64,000 nucleotides of DNA from Pseudomonas cichorii (GTDB lineage Bacteria; Pseudomonadota; Gammaproteobacteria; Pseudomonadales; Pseudomonadaceae): NCBI RefSeq assembly GCF_018343775.1, contig NZ_CP074349.1, positions 4,268,001 through 4,332,000 of the forward strand. Direction: 5' to 3'. The notes beneath the pieces are model-generated. The model was not told the origin of the DNA and did no database searches. It worked only from the letters and a program-made list of their open reading frames with translations. Numbering within the stretch: the stretch's first letter is position 1; every line of letters begins with the position of its first letter. Position numbers and translations under genes: made by a program. Below, piece after piece: positions 9,612 to 19,900 of the stretch.

Positions 9612-10577
9612 ATGCGGGCACTGGTAGCCTTGAGCCGTTTTGTAGGGAATACGTTTGCGTACTGGGTGCTGTTATTCGCCATTCTGGCGTTCCTGTTCCC
9701 TCAGGTTTTCATTGGCCTGAAAGGCTGGATTGTCCCGTTGCTGGGGCTGGTCATGTTCGGCATGGGCCTGACCCTCAAGCTTGAAGATTTCTCTGAAGTG
9801 GTACGCAATCCCTGGCGCGTGGCGCTGGGTGTGGTCGCGCATTTCGTGATCATGCCGGGCGTTGCCTGGTTGCTGTGCCAGATATTCCATCTGCCACCGG
9901 AAATTGCCGTAGGCGTGATTCTGGTCGGTTGCTGCCCGAGCGGCACTTCGTCCAATGTCATGGCCTGGCTGGCCAAGGGCGATCTGGCGCTGGCCGTGGC
10001 CATCGCAGCCGTCACCACCCTGCTCGCCCCGTTGCTGACCCCGGCCCTGATCTGGTTCCTGGCCTCGGCCTGGCTGCCGGTGTCCTTCCTGGATATGTTC
10101 TGGTCGATCCTGCAACTGGTGATGCTGCCGATCTGCCTCGGCGTCGCCGCCCAGCGTCTGCTCGGTGCCCGGGTCAGCCATGCGGTCGACGTACTGCCGC
10201 TGATTTCGGTGGTCAGCATCGTGCTGATCGTCTGTGCCGTGGTAGCCGCCAGCCAGGCGAAGATCGCCGAGTCCGGTCTGCTGATCATGGCCGTGGTGAT
10301 CCTGCATAACACCTTCGGCTTCCTGCTGGGTTACTTCACCGGCAAGGTATTCAAGCTGCCGCTGCCACAGCGAAAATCCCTGGCCCTGGAAGTCGGCATG
10401 CAGAACTCGGGGCTGGGCGCAGCACTGGCCAGTGCTCACTTCTCACCGCTGGCGGCGGTCCCCAGTGCGCTGTTCAGCGTCTGGCACAATATCTCGGGCG
10501 CCCTGCTCTCTACGTACTTTCGCAAGATGCCGGAAGAAAACGTTCAACAGCCGAACGACAAACCTGTCGCCAATTAA
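9612..10577 (+). CDS. Bile acid:sodium symporter (BASS) family transporter
   Basis: A 321-residue inner-membrane protein with about ten helices. Family signs are WIVPLLGLVMFGMGLTL, GCCPSGTSSNVMAWLAKGDLAL (the sodium-site crossover region) and ALEVGMQNSGLGAALA (second crossover). The bacterial BASS clade carries small organic acids such as pantoate or keto acids with sodium; the substrate here is not readable. AAAAGGAG lies before the ATG. It stands alone between the rdgC terminator and a chemoreceptor gene. Confidence 0.92.
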   Translation: MRALVALSRFVGNTFAYWVLLFAILAFLFPQVFIGLKGWIVPLLGLVMFGMGLTLKLEDFSEVVRNPWRVALGVVAHFVIMPGVAWLLCQIFHLPPEIAVGVILVGCCPSGTSSNVMAWLAKGDLALAVAIAAVTTLLAPLLTPALIWFLASAWLPVSFLDMFWSILQLVMLPICLGVAAQRLLGARVSHAVDVLPLISVVSIVLIVCAVVAASQAKIAESGLLIMAVVILHNTFGFLLGYFTGKVFKLPLPQRKSLALEVGMQNSGLGAALASAHFSPLAAVPSALFSVWHNISGALLSTYFRKMPEENVQQPNDKPVAN

Positions 10578-10840
10578 GACCTGACGCTCACCAATGCCTG
10601 GACTGTTTACATAACAGTTCGGGCAACTAAACCGTTTATAAAAACAGACCGCTTTCTTGACACGGATCAAGATGGCCTGAGCCGCGTTTGTCGGACAACC
10701 TATCCAGAGCAAAATAAAAACATAAAAAACAACCTCCCGCCTAAATCCCCAGTAACATGCGCCGACACCTATAACACTAACTATAACGCCCCCACTTTGT
10801 CCTGCGCCAAGTTCTCACACATCAAGGGAGTTTCACGGAA

Positions 10841-12802
10841 ATGCTCAAGAATGCACCGCTAAGGATAAAACTCTTATTGATTTTGCTGCTTCCCTTATTG
10901 GGTTTCCTGATAGTGGGCGGCGTATTTGTTTCAAATAATTACAAAACTTTGAACGACATGAACAAGACAGTAACGGCCAGTGCTACCGCACAGAAACTGA
11001 GCCGTCTTATCACGACGCTGCAACGCGAACGGGGCGCCAGCGGCGTGTTCCTGGGCAGTCGCGGTACGGCCATGGGCGACCGCCTTATCGAACTGCGCAA
11101 GGATTCAAATCTCACGATAGAGGCCGTACGCGGATTGTCCGCACCTGGAGCCTCCGAACTTGACCCTGTCATGCGCGCACTCGACAGCGTGACGCAAACC
11201 CGTACTAACGTCGACAAGCAGGCCATTACCAGTACGGAGTCTGGAGCCCGTTATACGCAGGTCATTCAAACACTTATCGGTTATACCCACTCACTGGAAG
11301 CCAGTGTCAATAATGCGACTATCGTTCATGCACTCAGCGCGCTGAATCAATTCATCGAAATGAAAGAACGGGCTGGCCGTGAACGTGTACTACTTGGCCT
11401 TGTATTCAACCAGGATCGTTTCGACGAGAAACTGTTGTCGAGTTTCAGTCGTAACCTCGGAGAGTTCGTCGCTTACTCGGATGCTTTCAGCCGCAAGGCC
11501 CCCGCGGACTCGCTGAAAGAGTTCAACGAAAAGATGCAGACTCCGGCAGCGGTGGAAGTCGGCAAGTTGCAGCGACTGGCATTCGACGTCCCCATGGGTC
11601 AGGCATTGGGTATCAAGCCCCAGGCCTGGTTTGAAACCTCGACGAAGCGTATCGACATGATGAGTGAGGTCGAAGAAGACCTGGGCCAGAGTGTCAGCAA
11701 GCTCGCCATGCATGAGCGCAATGTCGCCAGCCGCGCCCTGTGGCTGACCATCGGCGGCGCCATCGCCGCCCTGCTTGCGGTATCGGCGCTGTCATACCTG
11801 ATCATTCGCAATATCAACCTGGCTGTCAGTGATGTGAACAAAGCGCTGGACGACCTTGCCGGGCGGGATCTCACCGCAAGAGCAACCTACGAAAGCAAGG
11901 ACGAATTCGGCCAGATCTCGCGCAACCTCAACCGCATGGCGCAAGAGATCCGAGATATCGTTCAGGAAATCGGCAATGCCACCGCACAGGTAGCGACCGC
12001 AGCCGAGGAGTGCTCCACCGTCACCTCAGAAACCAGCCGCAGCATCGAGCAGCAACGCCAGAGCACTGAGCTGGTAGCCACGGCGATCAACGAGATGAGC
12101 ACAACCGTCAGGGAAGTGGCGCTCAGCACCAGCGATGCAGCGCAAATGTCCCAACAGGTCAACACCAGCACAACGCAAGGCCGGGGTGAAATCGAGAGCA
12201 CCATCGAACTGATTCGCCAGTTGTCGGGGCAGGCCGAGCAGACAGCTTCCATTATTGGCGACCTGAAACACGAGAGTGACGCGATTTCTTCAGTGCTTGA
12301 TGTCATTCGCGGGATTGCCGAGCAGACCAACCTGCTGGCCTTGAACGCCGCCATCGAAGCCGCGCGCGCCGGCGACCATGGCCGTGGCTTTGCAGTAGTG
12401 GCCTCAGAGGTGCGCACCCTGGCGCAGAAGACTCAGGAATCCACCGGCAACATCCAACAGATGATCAGCAACCTGCAGAACGGCTCGGACCGGGCAACCA
12501 CGTCAATGCAGGAAACCCTGAGCAAGGCTCAGTCCGGAGCCACCAAAGTCGAGCGCGCAGGCGCACTGCTGACGGAGATCGCCGAGGGGGTGACCAGCAT
12601 CAGCGACCGCAACATTCAGATCGCATCGGCGGCGGAAGAGCAGAGCGCGGTGTCCGAAGACATTAACCGCAACGTCAACGAGATCAATGACCTGGTCATA
12701 CAGGTCAGTGCCGGTGCCGAACAGACGGCCATTACCAGCCAGGAACTGGCGCGCCTGGCCGAACACCAGCAGCGTCTGGTCAGCCGTTTCAAGGTAGCCT
12801 GA
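10841..12802 (+). CDS. Methyl-accepting chemotaxis protein with NIT sensor domain
   Basis: A 653-residue chemoreceptor. TM1 is at residues ~8-30. A periplasmic all-helical domain of about 280 residues follows, with [20 protein letters not shown], the signature of the nitrate/nitrite-sensing (NIT) domain. TM2 is at ~300-325, then a HAMP segment and a cytoplasmic hairpin with the tip [23 protein letters not shown]. It should signal through CheA/CheW. No C-terminal CheR-binding pentapeptide is seen; it ends [16 protein letters not shown] lies before the ATG. A stem-loop follows the stop. A nitrate/nitrite ligand is inferred from the fold only. Confidence 0.93.
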   Translation: MLKNAPLRIKLLLILLLPLLGFLIVGGVFVSNNYKTLNDMNKTVTASATAQKLSRLITTLQRERGASGVFLGSRGTAMGDRLIELRKDSNLTIEAVRGLSAPGASELDPVMRALDSVTQTRTNVDKQAITSTESGARYTQVIQTLIGYTHSLEASVNNATIVHALSALNQFIEMKERAGRERVLLGLVFNQDRFDEKLLSSFSRNLGEFVAYSDAFSRKAPADSLKEFNEKMQTPAAVEVGKLQRLAFDVPMGQALGIKPQAWFETSTKRIDMMSEVEEDLGQSVSKLAMHERNVASRALWLTIGGAIAALLAVSALSYLIIRNINLAVSDVNKALDDLAGRDLTARATYESKDEFGQISRNLNRMAQEIRDIVQEIGNATAQVATAAEECSTVTSETSRSIEQQRQSTELVATAINEMSTTVREVALSTSDAAQMSQQVNTSTTQGRGEIESTIELIRQLSGQAEQTASIIGDLKHESDAISSVLDVIRGIAEQTNLLALNAAIEAARAGDHGRGFAVVASEVRTLAQKTQESTGNIQQMISNLQNGSDRATTSMQETLSKAQSGATKVERAGALLTEIAEGVTSISDRNIQIASAAEEQSAVSEDINRNVNEINDLVIQVSAGAEQTAITSQELARLAEHQQRLVSRFKVA

Positions 12803-12811
12803 CAACAGAAC

Positions 12812-12835
12812 CTGAAGGGGCGCGAGCCCCTTCAG
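12812..12835. terminator. Stem-loop between convergent genes, possible bidirectional terminator
   Basis: A perfect 10-bp stem (CTGAAGGGGC / GCCCCTTCAG) with a GCGA loop lies between the chemoreceptor stop and the end of the convergent LplT/PlsC gene. There is no T-tract on either side, so termination efficiency is doubtful. Confidence 0.55.
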
Positions 12836-12841
12836 CGCTGT

Positions 12842-14716
12842 CTAACGCCCTGCCCCTCTCAATACCTTCACCTGCTCACGCACATCCGCAGGTTTCGCTG
12901 CATCGGCCGCAATCGCAGGTCCGGCTACCAGCACCACTCTGGACCACAGGCGACGAAAGAGTTTCTTGTCTGGCGCATAACTGAAGAAACTGCCCCACAA
13001 CCCCTGCAACGCCAGCGGAATCACCGGCACCGGTGTCTCTTCGATCACACGACTCATGCCGCTCTTGAAACCACTGATCTCGCCATCGCGGGTCAGTTTG
13101 CCTTCGGGGAAGATGCAGACCAGCTCACCATCGGCCAGGTATCGGGCAATCCTTTGGAACGCCTGCTCGTAGATTTCCAGGTCCTCGTTGCGACCGGCAA
13201 TCGGGATGGTGCCAGCAGTGCGGAAAATGAAGTTGAGCACTGGCAAGCGGTAGATCTTGTAATACATGACAAAACGGATAGGACGACGCACGGCCCCACC
13301 AATCAGCAGCGCATCGACAAAAGAGACATGGTTGCAGACCAGCAAGGCCGGGCCTTCTTCGGGGATCAGGTCCAGGTTGCGGTGCTCGACGCGGTACATG
13401 GAATGGCTGAGCAGCCAGATCATGAAGCGCATGGTGAACTCGGGGACGATCTTGAAGATGTAGGCGTTGACCGCAATGTTCATCAGCGAGATCACCAGGA
13501 ACAACTGCGGGATCGACAGTTTGGCGAAGCTGAGCATCAGGATGGAAACGATGGCCGACACCACCATGAACAACGCATTGAGAATGTTGTTGGAAGCAAT
13601 GACCCGCGAGCGCTCCTTCTCCGGGGTTCGGGACTGGATCAGCGCGTACAGCGGCACGATGTAAAAGCCACCGAAAACCCCGATCCCGAGAATATCCAGC
13701 AATACCCACCAGGCCTGTCCATAGGAAAGCACGGCCAGCCAGTCGTTGGCCTGCACGTTCTGCGGGAATCCGCCCGAATGCCACCACAGCAACAAGCCAA
13801 ACACCGTCAGCCCCATGGAGCCGAACGGCACCAGACCAATCTCGACCTTGTGGCCGGACATCCGCTCACAAAGCAACGAGCCCAGAGCAATACCGATGGA
13901 GAACACCGTCAGGATCAGTGTGACAACGGTTTCGTCGCCGTACATCCACTCCTTGGCGTAGGCCGGGATCTGTGTCAGGTAAATAGCCCCCACGAACCAG
14001 AACCAGGAGTTGCCGACAATCGAGCGCGACACCGCAGGTGTTTGCCCAAGCCCCATGCGCAAGGTAGCCCAGGACTGGGTGAAGATATTCCAGTTCAGCT
14101 TCATTTCCGGGGAAGCCGCTGGCGCTTTCGGAATGCCGTAGCTGGCCACGAAACCCAGGCATGCCACCAGCACAATGGCGGCAGATACCACGAAGGCGTA
14201 ATGACTGGAGGACATCATGATCCCGGCGCCGATGGTGCCCGCAAGGATCGCCAGGAAGGTGCCCATTTCCACCAGCCCGTTCCCGCCGACCAACTCGTTC
14301 TCACGCAGGTGCTGCGGCAGGATCGAATACTTGACCGGCCCGAACAGTGCCGAATGAGTGCCCATGGCAAACAGCGCCAGTAACATCATCCACAGATGAT
14401 CAAACAGAAACCCGGCCGCACCGACCACCATGATGCCGATCTCTGCCAGCTTGATCAGCCGGATCAGCGCATCCTTGGGATACTTCTCACCGAACTGCCC
14501 GGCCAGTGCCGAAAACAGAAAGAACGGCAGGATGAACAGCAAGGCGCACAGGTTGACGTAAATCGAACGGTCGCCGTCGATGCTCAACTTGTAGAGGATG
14601 GCAAGAATCAGCGATTGCTTGAAGATGTTGTCATTGAATGCCCCAAGGGACTGGGTGATGAAAAACGGCAGAAAGCGCCGTTTTCCGAGCAGGCTGAATT
14701 GTGACTGTTGGCTCAT
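12842..14716 (-). CDS. LplT-like MFS transporter fused to a PlsC-type acyltransferase
   Basis: A 624-residue fusion. Residues ~1-420 form a 12-helix major facilitator domain opening FITQSLGAFNDNIFKQ, as in the lysophospholipid flippase LplT. Residues ~440-624 are a 1-acylglycerol-3-phosphate acyltransferase domain with NHVSFVD (HX4D, near residue 462) and FPEGKLTRDGE. Enteric Aas also has an acyl-ACP synthetase module, which is absent here. The likely role is to bring lysophospholipids inward and reacylate them for membrane repair. No strong ribosome site is seen before the ATG at 14716. It converges with the NIT chemoreceptor. Confidence 0.9.
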   Translation of the reverse strand: MSQQSQFSLLGKRRFLPFFITQSLGAFNDNIFKQSLILAILYKLSIDGDRSIYVNLCALLFILPFFLFSALAGQFGEKYPKDALIRLIKLAEIGIMVVGAAGFLFDHLWMMLLALFAMGTHSALFGPVKYSILPQHLRENELVGGNGLVEMGTFLAILAGTIGAGIMMSSSHYAFVVSAAIVLVACLGFVASYGIPKAPAASPEMKLNWNIFTQSWATLRMGLGQTPAVSRSIVGNSWFWFVGAIYLTQIPAYAKEWMYGDETVVTLILTVFSIGIALGSLLCERMSGHKVEIGLVPFGSMGLTVFGLLLWWHSGGFPQNVQANDWLAVLSYGQAWWVLLDILGIGVFGGFYIVPLYALIQSRTPEKERSRVIASNNILNALFMVVSAIVSILMLSFAKLSIPQLFLVISLMNIAVNAYIFKIVPEFTMRFMIWLLSHSMYRVEHRNLDLIPEEGPALLVCNHVSFVDALLIGGAVRRPIRFVMYYKIYRLPVLNFIFRTAGTIPIAGRNEDLEIYEQAFQRIARYLADGELVCIFPEGKLTRDGEISGFKSGMSRVIEETPVPVIPLALQGLWGSFFSYAPDKKLFRRLWSRVVLVAGPAIAADAAKPADVREQVKVLRGAGR

Positions 14717-14841
14717 CGTCCGTGGTCCTGAATGGCTATGGGGCTGGCGAATCGGTCGCCAGCCCGTGCGCTATTGAAGACGGATCCCCCACCGATGTCG
14801 ATAGGCGGTGCAACGGAATCGTTATCAGAGCGCGATCCCTC

Positions 14842-16719
14842 TCACTCCTTGCGTCGTGCCAGCCCGGACACCACGGCGACGAACAGCAGGCTGAATCCCC
14901 AGCCGGCAAGAATTTCAAACCACATGACAAACCTGACCCAGCGCTTGGGGCTGGTGAAGAAACCGAGCATTTCGGCGAATACATTCGCCTTGGGTGTCTC
15001 GATCACTGGTGCCCAGTCGTCTTCCTGATGCAGGTTGACCAGCGGCAGCAGCAGGTCCAGCGAAAACGCAACAGGACTGAAAGCGGTGTACTCCTGCGGC
15101 AAGGCATCGCACAGATACCAGTTGGCGGTGCCAGAAGGTTCATTACCCGTCGGCGACAGCGGCGGCGAACACTCCTTATAGGCGGGGTTCTGGAAAACCA
15201 GTGGATCGCTGGGAGCGAAAATCGCCTGATGACTCGCCGCCCACCAATAGAAGGCAGCGCATGACAGCCAGACGCCCAGGAACCAGGGCAGCAGCAACAT
15301 CGGACGATAGCCATAGCCACTGAGCGGTCCGTACAGGGCGTGCAGAGTGGTCATCAAACGCCGGTAGCAACGGCGCCAAAATCCAGGCCAGCGCTTGGGA
15401 CTTTGACCGATCAGCCCTTTCTTGCGAAGCCGCCTTTCGAACTCGATACCCACCTGCCGGGCATCTTCGGCATGGCCCATTTCTTCCAGGACTTTTTGCA
15501 GTTGTCGCCAGGGTTGGGGGTAGAACTCGGGGAGTTGGCCTTCCGTTGGCTTGGGAATATGCTGTTTATCGAGCCAGGCTAAACGCTCCTCAATCCGCAT
15601 TTGCTCGTTGACGTGAATGAAGCCGTAGACGAAGCCGTTAAGGTTAACCTTCTCGCCCCAGCTTTCCTTATCGTCATTCAGGGATCCCACGCGCCCGCCG
15701 AGGAATGAAACCCTTTCTGGAGGAGTCTCCATCTTTCGCAAAATCAGCGAGCCGCCAACGGTGACCCGAGGAGCACGGATTTCGGTGATGTACTTGGCGC
15801 CATCAATAACCATATCACCTTGAAGTTGCAGGCTATGCAAAACCACACTGCTTTTAGCGGTGAATCCCTCTCTCAGAAATAATGAGCCGCCGACAACGGC
15901 CCCATCCATACGGATAGAGTCACCTCCATTACCGTCAAAGCAACCATTAGCACAATCAAATTGCCTTGAAATTCTGGCACCTAAAAAGCGAACGCCACCA
16001 ATCGCAGAAAAACCGTGGCGAAGAAAAACATCTCCCTGAACGTTAATCCGGTCAGCTCTTAATGCAGGGCCTTGGTCATTCTCGATACGTGCACCGTTAC
16101 ATGCCAAATCGCCACCGATCTGCATGGCGATCAAGTTGATACCGCCTTTGGCCTCGATCCTATCCAAGTACAGGCTGTTCCCGCAGGTCGCTCCATCGGT
16201 AGTCAAAGCCCAATCGCCTGCACCATCCAGTTTTGAATTTAATAGAGCTATCTGCCCCTGAACATGTGCATTCTGAAAGTTGACCGCTGCCGATGAAACG
16301 ATTTCTATGAGTAGTAAAGCGCCTTCCGCTCTGAGGCGAGCACCTTGAACACCTTTCAGCCTGGAGCCACGAAGAAATAGTGTATTCATCAGCCTCGCGT
16401 CTTCCAGAATCAACGCAGCTTCAAAATCACACCATCGCAAACTCAAAGGCAATGACAGGTCCAGACTCCGGAGATCAAGCATTCCGGTAATACAACCCCC
16501 ACACAGTTGAACGCCCTGCTCATGCACTATCGCCTGTTCATCACCTCCCAAGGCCAGAAAACGTATAAAACTGGCACGCACCTGATTGTCTGTCGTCTTC
16601 TCTTCAGGAACGCTGGCTCCCACTTCAGCTACGGTGCCATTCCTACAACACTTCAACAGCAATTGCTCGGCAGGCAGTAACGGCAAAAAATCACTCAACG
16701 AGCGCCCTGACGGCTTCAT
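14842..16719 (-). CDS. Unrecognised 625-residue repeat-rich protein with C-terminal membrane helices
   Basis: I do not recognise a named family. Residues ~60-370 consist of irregular repeats of about 20 residues with alternating hydrophobic positions (for example VGGSLFLREGFTAKSSVVLHSLQLQGDMVIDG, given here only as a pattern of GxxxL/F turns), suggesting a right-handed beta-helix akin to pentapeptide-repeat or polymer-forming folds. After a charged linker (~430-480) there is one helix near LLLPWFLGVWLSCAAFYWW, a ~90-residue loop containing cysteines, and a final helix WGFSLLFVAVVSGLARRKE. The beta-helix should be cytosolic and the cysteine loop periplasmic. AAGGGA precedes the ATG. The 5' half is more AT-rich than its neighbours. 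Confidence 0.8.
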   Translation of the reverse strand: MKPSGRSLSDFLPLLPAEQLLLKCCRNGTVAEVGASVPEEKTTDNQVRASFIRFLALGGDEQAIVHEQGVQLCGGCITGMLDLRSLDLSLPLSLRWCDFEAALILEDARLMNTLFLRGSRLKGVQGARLRAEGALLLIEIVSSAAVNFQNAHVQGQIALLNSKLDGAGDWALTTDGATCGNSLYLDRIEAKGGINLIAMQIGGDLACNGARIENDQGPALRADRINVQGDVFLRHGFSAIGGVRFLGARISRQFDCANGCFDGNGGDSIRMDGAVVGGSLFLREGFTAKSSVVLHSLQLQGDMVIDGAKYITEIRAPRVTVGGSLILRKMETPPERVSFLGGRVGSLNDDKESWGEKVNLNGFVYGFIHVNEQMRIEERLAWLDKQHIPKPTEGQLPEFYPQPWRQLQKVLEEMGHAEDARQVGIEFERRLRKKGLIGQSPKRWPGFWRRCYRRLMTTLHALYGPLSGYGYRPMLLLPWFLGVWLSCAAFYWWAASHQAIFAPSDPLVFQNPAYKECSPPLSPTGNEPSGTANWYLCDALPQEYTAFSPVAFSLDLLLPLVNLHQEDDWAPVIETPKANVFAEMLGFFTSPKRWVRFVMWFEILAGWGFSLLFVAVVSGLARRKE

Positions 16720-16930
16720 CTCACATCCCTTTTATGGTGACAGCAGCCAGAACTCCCCGGTCTGTCGAAAAAAGAGCAGATGGTAGGCATAAGGCCTGTT
16801 GCCATCAACGACTAACCATAACGCTCTGGTAATCCCCTGCGACGCCTTGCCACGCTCGACCTTGGTCGAGAAAGACGAATGGCATACATCGTGCGAGACT
16901 GCCGACTATCTGTGCATTCTGGAAATTCAT

Positions 16931-19900
16931 ATGTCGCTGTCCAGCGGGCTGATTGCTGCTGTTGCCCTGACCTACATGGCCATTATGTTTGCCATCGCCT
17001 TCTACGGTGACCGGTACAGCGCCTCGCTGCGCCCGACCATGCGCGCCTGGGTCTACAGCCTTTCGCTGGCGGTCTATTGCACCAGCTGGACCTTCTTCGG
17101 CGCCGTGGGCCAGGCGGCCGAGCAATTATGGTCGTTCCTGCCGATCTATCTGGGGCCTATCGTATTGATGCTGCTGGCACCCTGGGTGCTGCAGAAGATG
17201 GTGCTGATCAGCAAGCAGGAAAACATCACGTCGATTGCCGACTTCATTGCCGCACGCTACGGCAAGTCGCAACCGTTGGCGGTGATGGTGGCGTTGATCT
17301 GCCTGATCGGGATGCTGCCCTACATTGCCTTGCAGTTAAAAGGCATTGTGCTGGGGGTCAACATTCTGATCGGTGCGGGAGCCGACTCAACCGGGACCAG
17401 TGCCCAGGACACCGCGCTGGTGGTGTCGCTGATTCTCGCGCTGTTTACCATCGTGTTCGGCGCACGCAATCTGGACGTCACCGAGCACCATCGCGGCATG
17501 GTGCTGGCGATAGCCTTTGAAGCGCTGGTCAAGTTGCTGGCGTTCATGGCGGTCGGGGTGTTCGTCACTTTCGGTCTGTTCGATGGCTTCGACGATCTGT
17601 TCAATCAGGCCAGACTCGCACCGCGCCTTGAAGAATACTGGCAGGAAACCATCAACTGGCCTGCGATGATTGTGCAGACAGGCGTGGCGATGATGGCGAT
17701 TATCTGCCTGCCCAGGCAGTTCCACGTCACAGTAGTAGAAAACATCGAGCCACAGGACCTGAACCTGGCCAAGTGGGTGTTCCCCGCCTATCTGGTCCTG
17801 GCCGGATTGTTCGTGGTGCCCATCGCTCTCGCCGGGCAGATGCTGCTGCCGGGTTCAATGCTCCCCGACTCCTTTGTCATCAGCCTGCCGCTGGCCCATG
17901 CGCATCCCTCACTGGCGCTGCTGGCATTTATCGGTGGCGCGTCGGCTGCCACCGGGATGGTGATCGTCGCCAGTGTCGCGCTGTCGACCATGATTTCCAA
18001 CGACATGCTGCTGCCCTGGCTGTTGCGGCGCAAGAATACCGAGCGGCCGTTCGAGGCATTTCGTTACTGGATGCTTTCGGTACGCCGCATCAGCATTGTG
18101 ATGATCCTGTTGCTGGCGTATGTGAGCTATCGCATGCTCGGCTCCACGGCGAGCCTGGCGACTATCGGTCAGATTGCCTTCGCCGCCATCACCCAACTGG
18201 CTCCCGCCATGTTTGGCGCGCTGTACTGGAAACAGGCCAACCGCCGTGGCGTATTCGCCGGGCTCGCAGCGGGGATCTTCATCTGGTTCTACACCCTGGT
18301 ACTGCCGGTGGTGGCCCATGGCATGGACTGGTCGCTGGATAACTTCCCTTTACTGAGCTGGCTGCACAGCAACCCTCTGGACTTGCCGATCACGCCGATG
18401 ACCCAGAGCGTCGTGCTGTCGATGGTGGGTAACTGCACGCTGTTCGTATGGGTGTCGATGCTGTCGCGCACCCGGGTTTCGGAGCACTGGCAGGCTGGCC
18501 GCTTCATCGGACAGGAAACCCATGTTCGCCCTGGCAGTCGCCCGTTGCTGGCCGTGCAGGTCGAGGATCTGCTGAGCCTGTCCTCACGGTTTGTCGGCGA
18601 AGAGCGCGCCCGGCAGAGCTTCCTCAGCTTCTCCTATCGCCAGGGCAAGGAGTTCAATCCGAACCAGAACGCCAATGGCGAATGGATCGCCCATACCGAA
18701 CGGCTGCTGGCCGGGGTACTGGGCACGTCATCGGCCAGGGCCGTGGTCAAGGCGGCCATCGAAGGCCGGGACATGCAGCTCGAAGACGTGGTACGCATCG
18801 CCGACGAAGCCTCGGAGGTGCTGCAATTCAACCGCGCCCTGCTGCAGGGCGCCATCGAGAACATCACCCAGGGCATCAGTGTCGTCGATCAGTCCCTGAG
18901 GCTGGTGGCCTGGAACCATCGCTACCTGGAACTGTTCAATTACCCGGATGGCCTGATCAGCGTCGGACGGCCGATTGCCGATATCATTCGCTACAACGCC
19001 GAGCGTGGCCTGTGCGGGCCGGGCGAGGCCGAAGTCCACGTTGCGCGGCGCCTGCACTGGATGCGTCAGGGCCGGGCGCACACTTCCGAGCGACTGTTTC
19101 CCAATGGCCGTGTGATCGAACTGATCGGCAACCCGATGCCCGGCGGCGGCTTCGTAATGAGCTTCACCGACATTTCGGCGTTCCGCGATGCCGAACATGC
19201 GCTCAAGGGTGCCAATGAAAGCCTGGAGCAGCGAGTTGCCGAACGGACTCATGAACTGTCGCAACTGAACATTGCCCTGACCGAGGCCAAGGGCAACGCC
19301 GAAGCAGCCAACGAATCCAAGACCCGCTTTCTCGCGGCCGTCAGCCACGACCTGATGCAACCGCTGAACGCCGCCCGGCTGTTTTCCGCGGCGCTGTCCC
19401 ATCAGGAAGAAGGCATTTCCAGCGAAGCCCAGCGCTTGATTCAGCATCTGGACAGTTCGCTGCGCTCTGCAGAAGACCTGATCAGCGACCTGCTGGATAT
19501 CTCGCGCCTGGAAAACGGCAAGGTCACGCCGGATCGCCAGCCTTTCGTACTCAATACCCTGTTCGACACACTGGGCGCAGAGTTCAAGGCGCTGGCTCAG
19601 GAGCAAGGTCTGAAGTTTCGGGTCAAGGGCAGCGATTTGCGGGTCGACAGTGACATCAAGCTGCTGCGCCGCATCCTGCAGAACTTCCTGACCAATGCCT
19701 TTCGCTATGCCAAAGGCCCTATCCTGCTGGGCGTCAGACGCCGTGGAGGCAACCTGAGCCTGGAAGTCTGGGACCGTGGACCGGGCATTCCCGAAGACAA
19801 ACAGAAAGTGATTTTCGAGGAATTCAAACGCCTGGACAGCCACCAGACTCATGCAGCCAAAGGCCTCGGGCTTGGTCTGGCGATTGCCGACGGCCTGTGC

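Noticed and set aside
9672..10439. Long minus-strand frame of 255 codons with many Gln/His/Arg
   Set aside because: Antisense to the BASS transporter gene and of shadow-type composition.
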